Shown: piece after piece, positions 35,441-45,381 of the stretch
Position numbering within the stretch: the first letter of the stretch is position 1
How the letters are laid out: the number at the start of each line of letters is the position of its first letter
Source: Bryobacterales bacterium
GTDB lineage: Bacteria; Acidobacteriota; Terriglobia; Bryobacterales; Bryobacteraceae
NCBI GenBank assembly: GCA_016789785.1
Contig: JAEUQE010000011.1
Span: forward strand, 1 to 64,000
Length of the DNA stretch: 64,000 nucleotides
Direction of reading: 5' to 3'
The notes under the pieces: model-generated
Databases searched by the model: none
What the model was told of the DNA's origin: nothing
What the model saw: the letters and a program-made list of their open reading frames with translations, nothing else
Program-made: the position numbers and the translations under genes

Positions 35441-36868
35441 TTACGCTGCGGCTTGTGTCACTTTCAGTCCCAGTGCCTCGGCCTTCTTTTGCAGCGAAGC
35501 GATCTGCCGTTCCCGATGCTGCCGTTCGTAAAACTCTGCCCCTCGATCCACATATTCCATCCCGTACCGCAACATCCGATACACGAGCCGAGCCAGTTTG
35601 GCCGCCATCGCCTTGATCGCTTTCGGCGCTCCCAGCCTCCCGCGCAGTCTTCGATACTGTGCCCCCAAATACGTATCGCTTGACCGCAACGTACTCGCTG
35701 CCATCTTCAATGCCACGCTCAGCCGGTTGTTCGTCGGCAACCTGCCCTTCCCGATCACCTTGTCCCCGCTAATCCGGTTGTCCGGGCATAGCCGCAGCCA
35801 GGATACGAAATGCTTCTCGGTTTGCCACTTGCTCATGTCCCATCCCGCTTCGCTCAGCACCGTCGCCGCCGTCATCACATCGATTCCGTCAATCTTGGTG
35901 AGGTCCACTCCACTGGTCCGGTACAGACTCTCTCGCATGTCGAACTGCGGATTGTTCCCGCGCTTCTTCTTGCGCCGGCTCTTGCGCTTCTCCTCGCCGA
36001 TACTCACCCCGCCGCTGCGGTCCGTCCGCTCTGCCAGATACTTCTCCAACTGCTCGTCGCATGCCAAAATCTGCTGCTGGCAGAATTCGTACCCCGCCTG
36101 CTCCTGCTTCAACAGAAACAGCAGATCGTCCTGCCAATTCCCCTCAAGACTCGCCGCGATCTCTTCTTCACTGGCCTTGATTCGTCCATCCCGCAACTGC
36201 GCTAACTCTCGCCCGTCCCGCTTTCCGGCAAGGATCGCTTTCACGATTGCTTGCCCTGTCACCCCGCTCAGATCGCTGATCACATTCGCCAACTGCACAT
36301 TCATCTGGGTCAACGTCTTCTGCATCCGGTGAATGTGCCGCGCCGCGCTTTGCACGTGATCGTTGCGCTGCCGCCAATACGTCCGCAGCATCCGCACTTC
36401 TTGCGCCGGCCGGAACGAATTCCGCAGTAATCCGTAGGTATGCAACTTCATCAGCCACTGGCTCTCTAACACGTCCGTCTTCTTGCCCGGCAGATTCTTC
36501 GTCTCCCGCGCGTTCACCAGATAGACTTCCAGTCCCGCTTGCTCCAGCACATCGTATACCGGAATCCAGTAAACTCCTGTCGATTGCATCGCCACGGTTC
36601 CAATCCCGCACTGCTTCAACCACGCTGCCATCGCTTTCAGTTCCCCGGTCACGCATCCGAATCGCCGCACCGGATCCGCATCTCGTGACGGCGGTACCGC
36701 CACGTAGTGCGTCTCATTGCCTATGTCGATTCCCGCCGCATCCGGATGCTTCACTTCCAAGCTGATGTCGTCAGCCTGGATCTTTCGCGCAAGTTCCCGC
36801 CGCTGCTTTCGATTCCGCTGCGGGTCCTTCTGGTCCTTCCCAGTTACAGCATTTTCCGAAGCCTTCAT
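35441..36868 (-). CDS. IS110 family transposase
   Basis: The 475-residue recombinase is apparently complete. The N-terminal RuvC-like DEDD domain shows [13 protein letters not shown], then [18 protein letters not shown] and [24 protein letters not shown] coiled-coil middle follows, then the C-terminal Transposase_20 domain with [17 protein letters not shown] and the serine motif [15 protein letters not shown]. The family uses a bridge RNA to choose donor and target DNA. A lysine/arginine-rich insert ([14 protein letters not shown]) lies before the second domain. Start and stop are intact, so the element may still be active. Confidence 0.95.
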   Translation of the reverse strand: MKASENAVTGKDQKDPQRNRKQRRELARKIQADDISLEVKHPDAAGIDIGNETHYVAVPPSRDADPVRRFGCVTGELKAMAAWLKQCGIGTVAMQSTGVYWIPVYDVLEQAGLEVYLVNARETKNLPGKKTDVLESQWLMKLHTYGLLRNSFRPAQEVRMLRTYWRQRNDHVQSAARHIHRMQKTLTQMNVQLANVISDLSGVTGQAIVKAILAGKRDGRELAQLRDGRIKASEEEIAASLEGNWQDDLLFLLKQEQAGYEFCQQQILACDEQLEKYLAERTDRSGGVSIGEEKRKSRRKKKRGNNPQFDMRESLYRTSGVDLTKIDGIDVMTAATVLSEAGWDMSKWQTEKHFVSWLRLCPDNRISGDKVIGKGRLPTNNRLSVALKMAASTLRSSDTYLGAQYRRLRGRLGAPKAIKAMAAKLARLVYRMLRYGMEYVDRGAEFYERQHRERQIASLQKKAEALGLKVTQAAA

Positions 36869-37156
36869 GGTATGCTTTCCTTGCTTTCAGATCGTGGCTC
36901 GGCCCGGTCGGCGAAATCGTTACAGTCTCTCCAGCGGGGTCGAGCCGCGTCCTTTTTCAAGGAGTGCCCGCCACCATCGTCTTAATCGCCAAACACCGGA
37001 GCCATGCTGACTCTCGGGCAGAAACGCGCCATAGAATAAATGGCCTTAGCTGCCGAGCCACGTCCTATCAGCATGCACCTTCGGTGGCTCGAACGCACTC
37101 TTTTGCTCTCCACGAGTTTCTGAATCGCTTAACCACGCGCGCGTGGTGGGATGCTG

Positions 37157-37226
37157 ACTTCTTACTTCTTACTTCTTACTTCTGTCTTCTTACTTCTGTC
37201 TTCTTCCTTCTTCCTTCTTCTTCCTC
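37157..37226. repeat. Polypyrimidine simple repeat (CTTCTTA units)
   Basis: About 70 bases of C and T with units CTTCTTA and CTTCTGT followed by CTTCTTC. It is directly behind the ECF sigma stop codon, between that gene and IS110. Such tracts can form H-DNA and are prone to slippage. No coding role is visible. Confidence 0.85.
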
Positions 37227-37944
37227 ACAACGAAACCGCGGCCAGCAGAAACCGCAACTCGTCCTCCACCTGATCCGGCCCCTCCACGGTGATCGCGATC
37301 TCCTCGCGCAGCAGTTGGCCGAAGCGCTTGCGCATGCGATGCATCATGACTCGCACGTTGCCTTCCGAGATGCCGAGCCTCTCCCCCACATCTGCATACG
37401 AAGCCGCACCCCCGCCGCTCAGAAAGGGCTTCAGGATTTCAAACTGCACTTCCTTGCCCGAAGCGGCCCACTCGGTGCGCATCGCCTCCATCACACGGTC
37501 GATCACCGTCACCGCCCACGCTGCTTCGTAGAGCCGCTCCGGCGTCACCCCATCCGTCGCCGCATGCGCCTCATTCGAGTACTGCGCCTCGCCCCGTGGA
37601 ATGTCCAACGAAACCAGCTTCGTTCCGCCGCCCCGCTTCAACGCCCGGTCATGATCATGCTGGTTCGCGACATAGTGCTGCAGCGATGCGAGCAGAAACG
37701 ACCGGAATCGCCCTCGATCCTGCCGCGCGGACTCGAGCCCCTGCTTCTCGATCAGCCGCGCAAAGAAGCCCTGCACCAGATCCTCGGCCTGCTCCACACC
37801 ATAGCCCTTGCGCCGTAGAAACGCGTAGAGCGGATACCAATAGTGTTCGCAAAGGCGCACCATCGCCTCTTGCGCCTCGCCGCCGCCGGATTTGCCCGCG
37901 GCGACAACCAACGTCCAACTCGTGGTGGGAAACTGCATCTTCAC
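37225..37944 (-). CDS. ECF-family RNA polymerase sigma factor
   Basis: The 239-residue protein is a group 4 sigma factor. Region 2 is covered by YPLYAFLRRKGYGVEQAEDLVQGFFARL, typical of the ECF-type recognition helices, and region 4 by ASYADVGERLGISEGNVRVMMHRMRKRF, which reads the -35 element. The N-terminus (FPTTSWTLV) is the form common in Planctomycetes and Acidobacteriota. It is divergent from a kinase gene with 51 bases between them, a pairing in which the kinase often controls the sigma factor or a partner. No anti-sigma gene is visible. Confidence 0.9.
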   Translation of the reverse strand: MKMQFPTTSWTLVVAAGKSGGGEAQEAMVRLCEHYWYPLYAFLRRKGYGVEQAEDLVQGFFARLIEKQGLESARQDRGRFRSFLLASLQHYVANQHDHDRALKRGGGTKLVSLDIPRGEAQYSNEAHAATDGVTPERLYEAAWAVTVIDRVMEAMRTEWAASGKEVQFEILKPFLSGGGAASYADVGERLGISEGNVRVMMHRMRKRFGQLLREEIAITVEGPDQVEDELRFLLAAVSL

Positions 37945-37995
37945 GCCACCATAACATGCTGTAACCTGAGGGAACCGTTTCCTTCACTTCAAGTC

Positions 37996-39997
<2,002 letters not shown>

Positions 39998-40002
<5 letters not shown>

Positions 40003-40025
40003 ATCGGAATCAACGCGGCATTGAT
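39998..40025. repeat. 28 bp copy of the SDR 3' end
   Basis: These bases match 44667-44694, inside the end of the SDR gene, at 26 of 28 positions. Read leftwards they encode NAALIPIYD, like GALIPIYG of the SDR. The kinase stop codon falls within the copy. It may be a recombination scar or a remnant of a lost SDR gene. Confidence 0.5.
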
Positions 40026-40140
40026 TGTCCACCCCGCCCGGTCGGTCTCGATACTTCGGCGAAATCGTCCGATCGTGGGGATCGTGGGCCACGAGATCTC
40101 TAGCGTTCGTGACCACCCAGCGGTATGAAGCTATGGCTGG

Positions 40141-40308
40141 ATGGGAATGGCCGCTTCGATATACTGTGACGGTAAAAGCCGTCAGGAAGTTTTGCCCATC
40201 GCAACTTACACGCCGCGGACACCTCGCAATCAGAAATGCCCCTGCGGCAGTGGCATAAAGTTCAAGAAATGCTGCCTCAATCAGAAAGCGGCTGCAAACT
40301 CCCACTGA
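40141..40308 (+). CDS. SEC-C motif mini-protein (55 residues)
   Basis: A short frame starting at ATG 40141 encodes a protein whose C-terminal half is a textbook SEC-C motif, NQKCPCGSGIKFKKCCLNQK (residues 30-49), with zinc ligands C33, C35, C44 and C45. The first 30 residues (MGMAASIYCDG and so on) are unrecognised. An in-frame stop precedes the ATG by 15 bases, so the protein cannot extend much. SEC-C motifs normally occur at the C-terminus of SecA or in small zinc-binding proteins. It could be a stand-alone zinc protein or the tail of a decayed gene. No good ribosome binding site is visible. Confidence 0.6.
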   Translation: MGMAASIYCDGKSRQEVLPIATYTPRTPRNQKCPCGSGIKFKKCCLNQKAAANSH

Positions 40309-40670
40309 ACGGCAATCGTCCACTTGATCCCCAGCACCAACATCAAGAAACACGATTCGCCATACCGCCCCGATCTGCCAACCCGCGCGTTCCGAACACA
40401 GCGAGTTGCTCGTGGTAAGTCCAATCTCACTTGCCGCAGTGTACTTACACTCGGCGGTGGGACCTGTTCTTTGACAACCGAAGAAGTCTCTGTGGCCCTT
40501 CCGGGCGCGGTCCAACGGCCGCCGTTCTACACTTTTCCACACTTCCGTCACAAATCCGCACGACCCTCGCCGGCGTAGAATTTCCGAACGAACCCAGCAA
40601 GTTATTGAAAACAGGACACTCCACCCCGATGGCGAACCCAAAACCAACCCTATTTCCACAGCGCCGGTTC

Positions 40671-40700
40671 AACACTTTTCAACACTTTTCAACACTTTTC
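40671..40700. repeat. Triple repeat of AACACTTTTC
   Basis: Three perfect 10 bp units in tandem, preceded by CGGTTC and followed by CAGACT. A related word (CTACACTTTTCCACACTTCC) lies at 40527-40546. Function is unknown. Confidence 0.85.
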
Positions 40701-40844
40701 CAGACTTGAGACCCTGCCCGCCCCCTCGGTACCCAGGAACGGCCGATTCTCCCTCCCTTCACCAATTCGCCGCCATCGCTGCCAACACTCGACTTGCCAA
40801 TGCGATCCCAACTTGGCGAAATGGAGTAGAATGCGACTGCCGTG

Positions 40845-41774
40845 ATGCCACTTGCTCTCACCCTACTCCTCATCTCCCAACTCCCCGCGCAGCCCGTCAC
40901 CGCGGGCCCACCCAAGTTGGAGGCCGACAATGTGTCCGCGGGCGAAGGGCCTTCCTGGGACCCGGCCGGCTTTCTCTATTTCACAGGCAGCGGTCGCATC
41001 AGCCGTCGCGACGCGCAGGGCCGCATCACCGTCTACCGCGAGTCCGCCAACGGCGCCAATGGGACCTTAATCGACCCGCAGGGGCGACTGGTTGTCTGTG
41101 AATCCGCTGCCCGCCGCGTCACCCGCACCGAACGCGACGGCTCCATCACCGTTCTCACCAGCGATTACGAAGGCAAGAAGTACAACTCGCCCAACGACCT
41201 CACCATCGACTCGAAGGGCCGCATCTATTTCAGTGACCCGCGGTACGGCAGCCGCGATGGCATGGAGATGATCGAAGCCGTCTATCGCATCGACGCGCAA
41301 GGCAATGTCACCCGCGTCATCCATGGCGAGGTCAACCGGCCCAACGGTGTGCTCGTATCCCCGGACGGCAAGCATCTCTATGTCGCCGACAACAACAACA
41401 ACACCGCCGGCGGCGCTCGTAAGTTGTGGCGCTTCGATCTCAAGTTCGATGGTTCGGTGAACCCGTCCAGCCGCAAGCTGATCTTCGACTGGCGCACCGC
41501 GCGCGGCCCTGACGGAATCAAGATCGACTCGCAGGGACGGTTGTTTGTCGCCGGTGGGCGGAACAAGCCGCATCCGCCCTACGAAACCATTGATGAGTTC
41601 AAGGGCGGCATCTTCATCCTCAGCCCCGGAGGCAAGCTGCTCGAGTTCGTGCCAATTCCTCGTGACGAAGTCACGAACTGCACCTTCGGCGGCGCGGATC
41701 TGAAGACGCTATTCGTTACCGCGGGCGGCTCGCTGTGGAGCGTCCCCCTCCGCTCGCCCGGCTGGCGCAGGTAG
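40845..41774 (+). CDS. SMP-30/gluconolactonase-like secreted protein
   Basis: The ATG at 40845 is preferred to the GTG just before it; this gives a signal peptide (MPLALTLLLISQLPAQPV) and 309 residues. The chain is a six-bladed beta-propeller with repeated strands: EGPSWDPAGFLYFTG, NGTLIDPQGRLVVCE, SPNDLTIDSKGRIYFSDPRYG (metal ligands), RPNGVLVSPDGKHLYVAD and GPDGIKIDSQGRLFVAG. Propellers of this type hydrolyse sugar lactones using calcium or zinc. The last 54 bases occur again at 44561-44614, so the gene end has been duplicated. The gene itself looks complete. Confidence 0.9.
   Translation: MPLALTLLLISQLPAQPVTAGPPKLEADNVSAGEGPSWDPAGFLYFTGSGRISRRDAQGRITVYRESANGANGTLIDPQGRLVVCESAARRVTRTERDGSITVLTSDYEGKKYNSPNDLTIDSKGRIYFSDPRYGSRDGMEMIEAVYRIDAQGNVTRVIHGEVNRPNGVLVSPDGKHLYVADNNNNTAGGARKLWRFDLKFDGSVNPSSRKLIFDWRTARGPDGIKIDSQGRLFVAGGRNKPHPPYETIDEFKGGIFILSPGGKLLEFVPIPRDEVTNCTFGGADLKTLFVTAGGSLWSVPLRSPGWRR
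41721..41774. repeat. 54 bp direct repeat, copy 1 (end of gluconolactonase gene)
   Basis: Fifty-three of 54 bases match 44561-44614; the only mismatch is at 41762. The repeat ends exactly with the TAG stop codon. It encodes AGGSLWSVPLRSPGWRR. The two copies border a 2.8 kb segment, as left and right ends of an inserted element would. Confidence 0.92.
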
Positions 41775-42019
41775 CGTTCAGCCAGCCGCCCCTGTATGGT
41801 ACGCCAAGCCAAGGCGTGGTAGATGTGGCGTTCGCCAACGCGATCAACCCTCAAGCCGGAAACGGCGTGACTCGAGTGGATGCGCAGAACGGATTCATTG
41901 TGGACTACACGCCGCGATATGCGGATCCGGCAGGCACCCGTGCAATGCTATTGAATGAGTGGATCGTTGATCTGGACGTCCATCTTCCGCGGCTCTGCTT
42001 AAAGGTTTGCCAGCCATGA
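41775..42019 (+). pseudogene. C-terminal tail fragment A (unknown family)
   Basis: The reading frame continues from within the direct repeat and encodes about 80 residues ending VDYTPRYADPAGTR, LLNEWIVDLDVHLPRLCLKVC. It has no convincing start, so it is the tail of a gene whose beginning is lost. A related tail exists at 43030-43248 (DFTPRYTDTTGTR, GEWIFDPVNSLPKLCLRLVC). I do not recognise the family. The fragment stops just before the ATG of the first secreted Ig-like protein. Confidence 0.55.
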
Positions 42020-42045
42020 AGTTCTCAGCCGGAAAGGAGCAAGAA

Positions 42046-43005
42046 ATGATGACGCCCATCCGTTCAATCCTTATTGTGTGCTTATTCCATGCGCTTGGGC
42101 CATCGGCGTTCATGTGGCCGGCCCAGGGGCCCTTCCTCCAACCATTGGGCCCAGCGCAGATTGCACAGTCCTGCGCCGATCTGAAGAAAACCAGCGTTAC
42201 AATATCCACGGACAAGAGCATATATCTTCCGGGAGAAGTCATTCGCATCACGTTCGCGGTGGCAAATACAACGACAGGGGTCCTTAGCGTCCTGGATCCC
42301 TTTGACATTGGAGTTAGTGGCGGTGTGGATGTCTGGCGATTGGACTCGAAGGCAGTCCCGCCTGAGTGGCGTCCCACGGCTCCCCATCCCAATTGTGAGA
42401 ATCCGTGGCGAGGTGTGACGCCGGAAATCCCTCTTGTCCAGATTCCCGCGGGCCGGAAGACGGAACTCACGCTGGTATCCTATGAGAGCCTGCGCGGTGA
42501 TCCGCGGCCGCTGGTGAGTGAGAGCGGATCTCCACTCTTCCCGGGTGAATACAAGATTGTTTACAACCTTCCCTCCAGGCCTGAAGCGCGGTTTACCGTT
42601 GAGCCCGTCATTTTCGAAGCCGGAGCCCGGATCCCACTATCTGGTTCGGTGCCAAATCCGGCGCCTGTTCGGAAGACACTCCCAGCCAGCGCAAAGCAAC
42701 GGACGTCCTATCAACTCGCGGTCTACTGCGCGGCAGTCCGGAGTTCACGGGGCCGCTGGATTGTGATAAATCCGACCGAACGGTTTTTGGGTTCCTCGGA
42801 GTTTCTGTCAAAGCCGGGTGAACCGATGACCTACGGCGACCTTCAGTCGTTGAGGGGGCACGTCATCGTCGCCAGTCCCGAGAACGCGATTGTGTCATTA
42901 AGCGGCCGGGCAGCTCCTGACGATACTATTTCACTGACGTGGACAGACTCCACGGGAAAACGCGGCACGATGACCTTAGACAAGCCTCGGAAATTGATCC
43001 CATGA
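42046..43005 (+). CDS. Secreted Ig-like hypothetical protein, copy 1
   Basis: The ATG at 42046 follows GGAAAGGAGC and starts a signal peptide (MMTPIRSILIVCLFHALGP), giving 319 residues. After it comes an immunoglobulin-like region (VTISTDKSIYLPGEVIRITF), then LSVLDPFDIGVSGGVDVWRLD and EYKIVYNLPSRPEARFTVE. It shares about a third or more of its residues with the protein at 43283-44251 along its whole length, with the same order of motifs. I know no function. The YLPGE-type Ig domain resembles domains that bind proteins at the cell surface. The two copies form part of a repeated cassette. Confidence 0.7.
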   Translation: MMTPIRSILIVCLFHALGPSAFMWPAQGPFLQPLGPAQIAQSCADLKKTSVTISTDKSIYLPGEVIRITFAVANTTTGVLSVLDPFDIGVSGGVDVWRLDSKAVPPEWRPTAPHPNCENPWRGVTPEIPLVQIPAGRKTELTLVSYESLRGDPRPLVSESGSPLFPGEYKIVYNLPSRPEARFTVEPVIFEAGARIPLSGSVPNPAPVRKTLPASAKQRTSYQLAVYCAAVRSSRGRWIVINPTERFLGSSEFLSKPGEPMTYGDLQSLRGHVIVASPENAIVSLSGRAAPDDTISLTWTDSTGKRGTMTLDKPRKLIP

Positions 43006-43017
43006 ACGTATCCGTGA

Positions 43018-43248
43018 AAGCGATCGCCCGTGTACGCCCGCCTCACAGCCCGTGGCATTGTAAAAGCCCCAAAAGCCGGCTTGGTACTGGGCGGCGCGGA
43101 GGGATTTGCCGCGCTCGACGGCTACATAATGGACTTCACTCCCCGCTATACCGACACCACCGGAACGCGCGAAATTCAGTTGGGCGAATGGATTTTCGAC
43201 CCTGTGAACTCTCTACCCAAACTGTGCCTAAGGCTCGTCTGTCCATAG
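43018..43248 (+). pseudogene. C-terminal tail fragment B (paralogue of A)
   Basis: An open segment follows a TGA at 43015-43017. The first usable start is GTG at 43030, giving VYARLTARGIVKAPKAG, and the segment ends TPRYTDTTGTREIQLGEWIF and LPKLCLRLVCP. It is clearly related to fragment A. It is either a short gene or a tail. It lies between the two Ig-like proteins, in the same relative position as fragment A. Confidence 0.5.
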
Positions 43249-43282
43249 CGCCCTCATGCGGCATCTTCTTGAATGGAGGATC

Positions 43283-44251
43283 ATGTACCGAGTTATTCGC
43301 AGGATTCACAAAGTTCGCAGCGCAAATCTGCGGTGCGCGTTCGTGATCATTACCGTTTATTCTTTGGCCTTTGGACAGCAACTTCCTCTCGATCCTCTCG
43401 ACGTCCAGCGATCCAGGGCCGACTTCAGCAAGGCAACCGTGTCCGTCGCCACCGACAAGTCTACCTATCTTCCCGGCGAGGCATTGCGACTATCGGTTTC
43501 CATAACAAACTCCACTGTCTCCGTGCTACAGATCCTGGACCCATTCGATATTGGCAGCAGTGGCGGCATCGACCTATGGAGATGGGACGGCCAGCGGGGT
43601 CCTGGCGAATGGAAGCCGACCGCTCCGCATCCGAACTATCAGTCCGTTCGGCGGGGTCTGACACCCGTGCTGGGCATCACCTCCATCGCGGCTGGTCAAC
43701 GAATCGAGCGAAGTTGGGACGCGATGGAGAAACTTAGTGGCGATCCGGCGCGGATTCTTCAAAGAGGTTCGGCTCCGTTAGAGCCCGGCCGATACAAAAT
43801 TGTTTACAACAGCCCAACGCGACCCGAAGCGGTTTTCTCCGTCGAGAACGCGTCATTCGTGGCTGGCATCAACATACTGATTCCGGGACAAAGGCCGACG
43901 ACGCATTACGATCCAGCCAAACTTCCACCCGGAGTGCGGGGACAAAGCACCTATCGCCTGGGCGCATCTATTTGTGCCATGCAGACGGGAGCGGGACACT
44001 GGCTGACCATCAGCCGGGGAGAGCGGGCCTACAATTCAAGGAGCTTCAGATCCTCGAAGGGGTCGCCAATGGCCTACTCCGATCTTATCGGCCTCGCACC
44101 GTTAGTGGTTATCGCGAAGCTCGACAATGCTGTCGTATCACTCGGCGCCGCCGAAGCCAATGGCGAGATTTCTATTACTTGGGTGGATGTAACGGGAAAA
44201 GCGGGAGCGATCCGTGTGGACAAACAGGGAAAGATCGTCGCTCCGAAATAG
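43283..44251 (+). CDS. Secreted Ig-like hypothetical protein, copy 2
   Basis: I start at the ATG at 43283, preceded by GGAGGATC, rather than at 43256; both give a signal peptide (IRRIHKVRSANLRCAFVII). The 322-residue protein is a paralogue of the 42046-43005 product, sharing TDKSTYLPGEALRLSV, LDPFDIGSSGGIDLWR, TAPHPN, KIVYNSPTRPEA and the C-terminal ISITWVDVTGKAGAIRVDK. The two genes are tandem copies that have diverged considerably. No known domain is evident beyond the Ig-like fold. Confidence 0.7.
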   Translation: MYRVIRRIHKVRSANLRCAFVIITVYSLAFGQQLPLDPLDVQRSRADFSKATVSVATDKSTYLPGEALRLSVSITNSTVSVLQILDPFDIGSSGGIDLWRWDGQRGPGEWKPTAPHPNYQSVRRGLTPVLGITSIAAGQRIERSWDAMEKLSGDPARILQRGSAPLEPGRYKIVYNSPTRPEAVFSVENASFVAGINILIPGQRPTTHYDPAKLPPGVRGQSTYRLGASICAMQTGAGHWLTISRGERAYNSRSFRSSKGSPMAYSDLIGLAPLVVIAKLDNAVVSLGAAEANGEISITWVDVTGKAGAIRVDKQGKIVAPK

Positions 44252-44254
44252 CCC

Positions 44255-44560
44255 CGCACCGCATGGAGGAGGCCACACCGGGCCAAGCCAAGCTGCTACT
44301 GCACTGGGATGAGTACCGGGCGCGCGATCGCCGGTGCCGAGGTGACCACTGCCAACATCAATGACCAGTGTCCGGATCAGAGCATCAACGACATTCGCCG
44401 CGTGGTCAACAGCGGACGCGCCTACTTCGATGCCGGATGGGCGGCGGCTACGATGCAGGCACGGAACGGGCTCACGCTCGAAGCGTCGTACTGGTTCAGC
44501 AAGGCCATCGACACGGGCTCGGACTACCTATCGACGGCCTATGATCTACACTCTTTCCGT
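44255..44560 (+). pseudogene. TonB-dependent receptor fragment
   Basis: From about 44309 the plus frame reads INDIRRVVNSGRAYFDAG and NGLTLEASYWFSKAIDTGS, which is a beta-barrel piece of an acidobacterial TonB receptor. It ends abruptly at the start of the second direct repeat, so the frame fuses receptor residues to the gluconolactonase tail. It is a fragment, not a functional gene. The stretch before 44309 shows no gene. Confidence 0.6.
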
Positions 44561-44614
44561 GCGGGCGGCTCGCTGTGGAGCGTCCCCCTCCGCTCGCCCG
44601 GGTGGCGCAGGTAG
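44561..44614. repeat. 54 bp direct repeat, copy 2
   Basis: This copy of the gluconolactonase 3' end (see 41721-41774) ends with TAG at 44612-44614. Only position 44602 differs. The flanks are unrelated on both sides. It marks the right border of the duplicated or inserted segment. Confidence 0.92.
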
Positions 44615-44655
44615 TCGAAAACCAGTGGCTATTCCCGCGAGCGAATCGGGCAGCG

Positions 44656-45348
44656 TCACGCCTGACCGTAAATCGGAATCAACGCGCCGTTGATATCCGA
44701 CGCCGCGCCCGAAGCCAGATATTGAATCAACTGTGCGATCGCCGTCGGCTGCACCCACTTCGCATGATCCTTATCCGGCATCGCCTTGCGATTCGTTTCC
44801 GTGTCGATGATGCTCGGCAGAATCGCGTTCGCGGTCACGCCCGTACCCTTGCACTCGCGTCCAATCGCACGAATCAGAGCATGCACCGCTGCCTTCGAGA
44901 CATGATACGCCGCCATGTTCGCCACCGGATCCACACCCGCCTTCGCGCCGATCGCAATGATGCGCCCGCGCCGGTTGGCCAGCATGTGCGGCAGCACTTC
45001 ACGGCACAGCATGAACGTCGAGTTCAGGTTGATATTCAACATGTGGAACCACGTCTCGTCGGAGGTCTCCGCAAGCGTCGCGCCCGCCGCAAAGCCGCCT
45101 ACCAGATGCAGCAGAACATCAATGCGCCCATGACGGTCAAGCGCAATGTCCACGGCCTGCCGGCATTGCGCCGGATCGCTCAGATCCAACTCCACCGGCA
45201 ACACCCGCTGGCTGTCCGGCATCCCCGGCCATTGCACATCCACGCCCACAATCTGCGCACCCGCATCCAGAAACTGCCGGGTGACAATTTCTCCCAACAT
45301 CCCGCATGCACCGGTTACGAAAACAACCTGGTCTCGAAATTCGGACAT
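44656..45348 (-). CDS. Short-chain dehydrogenase/reductase (SDR)
   Basis: The 230-residue protein has the SDR fold: NAD-binding TGACGMLG (residues 12-19), VDVQWPGM, HLVGGFAAG, and the catalytic tyrosine and lysine in AAYHVSK (Y148, K152). The expected catalytic serine position in IIAIGAKAG is not serine, so activity may be atypical. The C-terminus INGALIPIYGQA is a common SDR ending and recurs in part at 39998-40025. It follows the cupin gene by 33 bases on the same strand, so it is probably cotranscribed with it. Confidence 0.85.
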   Translation of the reverse strand: MSEFRDQVVFVTGACGMLGEIVTRQFLDAGAQIVGVDVQWPGMPDSQRVLPVELDLSDPAQCRQAVDIALDRHGRIDVLLHLVGGFAAGATLAETSDETWFHMLNINLNSTFMLCREVLPHMLANRRGRIIAIGAKAGVDPVANMAAYHVSKAAVHALIRAIGRECKGTGVTANAILPSIIDTETNRKAMPDKDHAKWVQPTAIAQLIQYLASGAASDINGALIPIYGQA

Positions 45349-45381
45349 CGCTACACCCTACCACGACAAGCCCGCGCCACA

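Larger units (their letters stand above)
35245..37000 (-). mobile_element. IS110-family insertion sequence (ends approximate)
   Basis: The element comprises one transposase gene (35441-36868) and noncoding flanks. The left border is set where rtcA homology stops; the right border is not visible, since this family has no terminal inverted repeats or clear target duplication. The 195 bases past the transposase stop contain a strong hairpin, and about 130 bases lie upstream of its start. The insertion broke rtcA. The base composition matches its neighbours. Confidence 0.8.
40009..40844. other. Largely noncoding region with SEC-C mini-gene and repeats
   Basis: About 840 bases between the kinase and the gluconolactonase. 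It holds the SEC-C mini-gene (40141-40308), the SDR-like copy at its left edge, two DnaA-box-like words (40533-40541 and 40651-40660), and the AACACTTTTC triple repeat (40671-40700). Otherwise I see no gene of convincing length or codon use. Confidence 0.6.

Noticed and set aside
35246..35683. Extension of RtcA as one 280-residue protein
   Set aside because: After about residue 135 the frame has no RtcA motifs and runs antisense through the IS110 transposase.
36964..37818. ORF spanning the IS110 right flank and the sigma factor
   Set aside because: It is antisense to the ECF sigma gene and has no recognisable content.
40533..40700. Replication origin
   Set aside because: Only one or two DnaA-like words, no AT-rich unwinding region, and no dnaA, dnaN or gyrB nearby.
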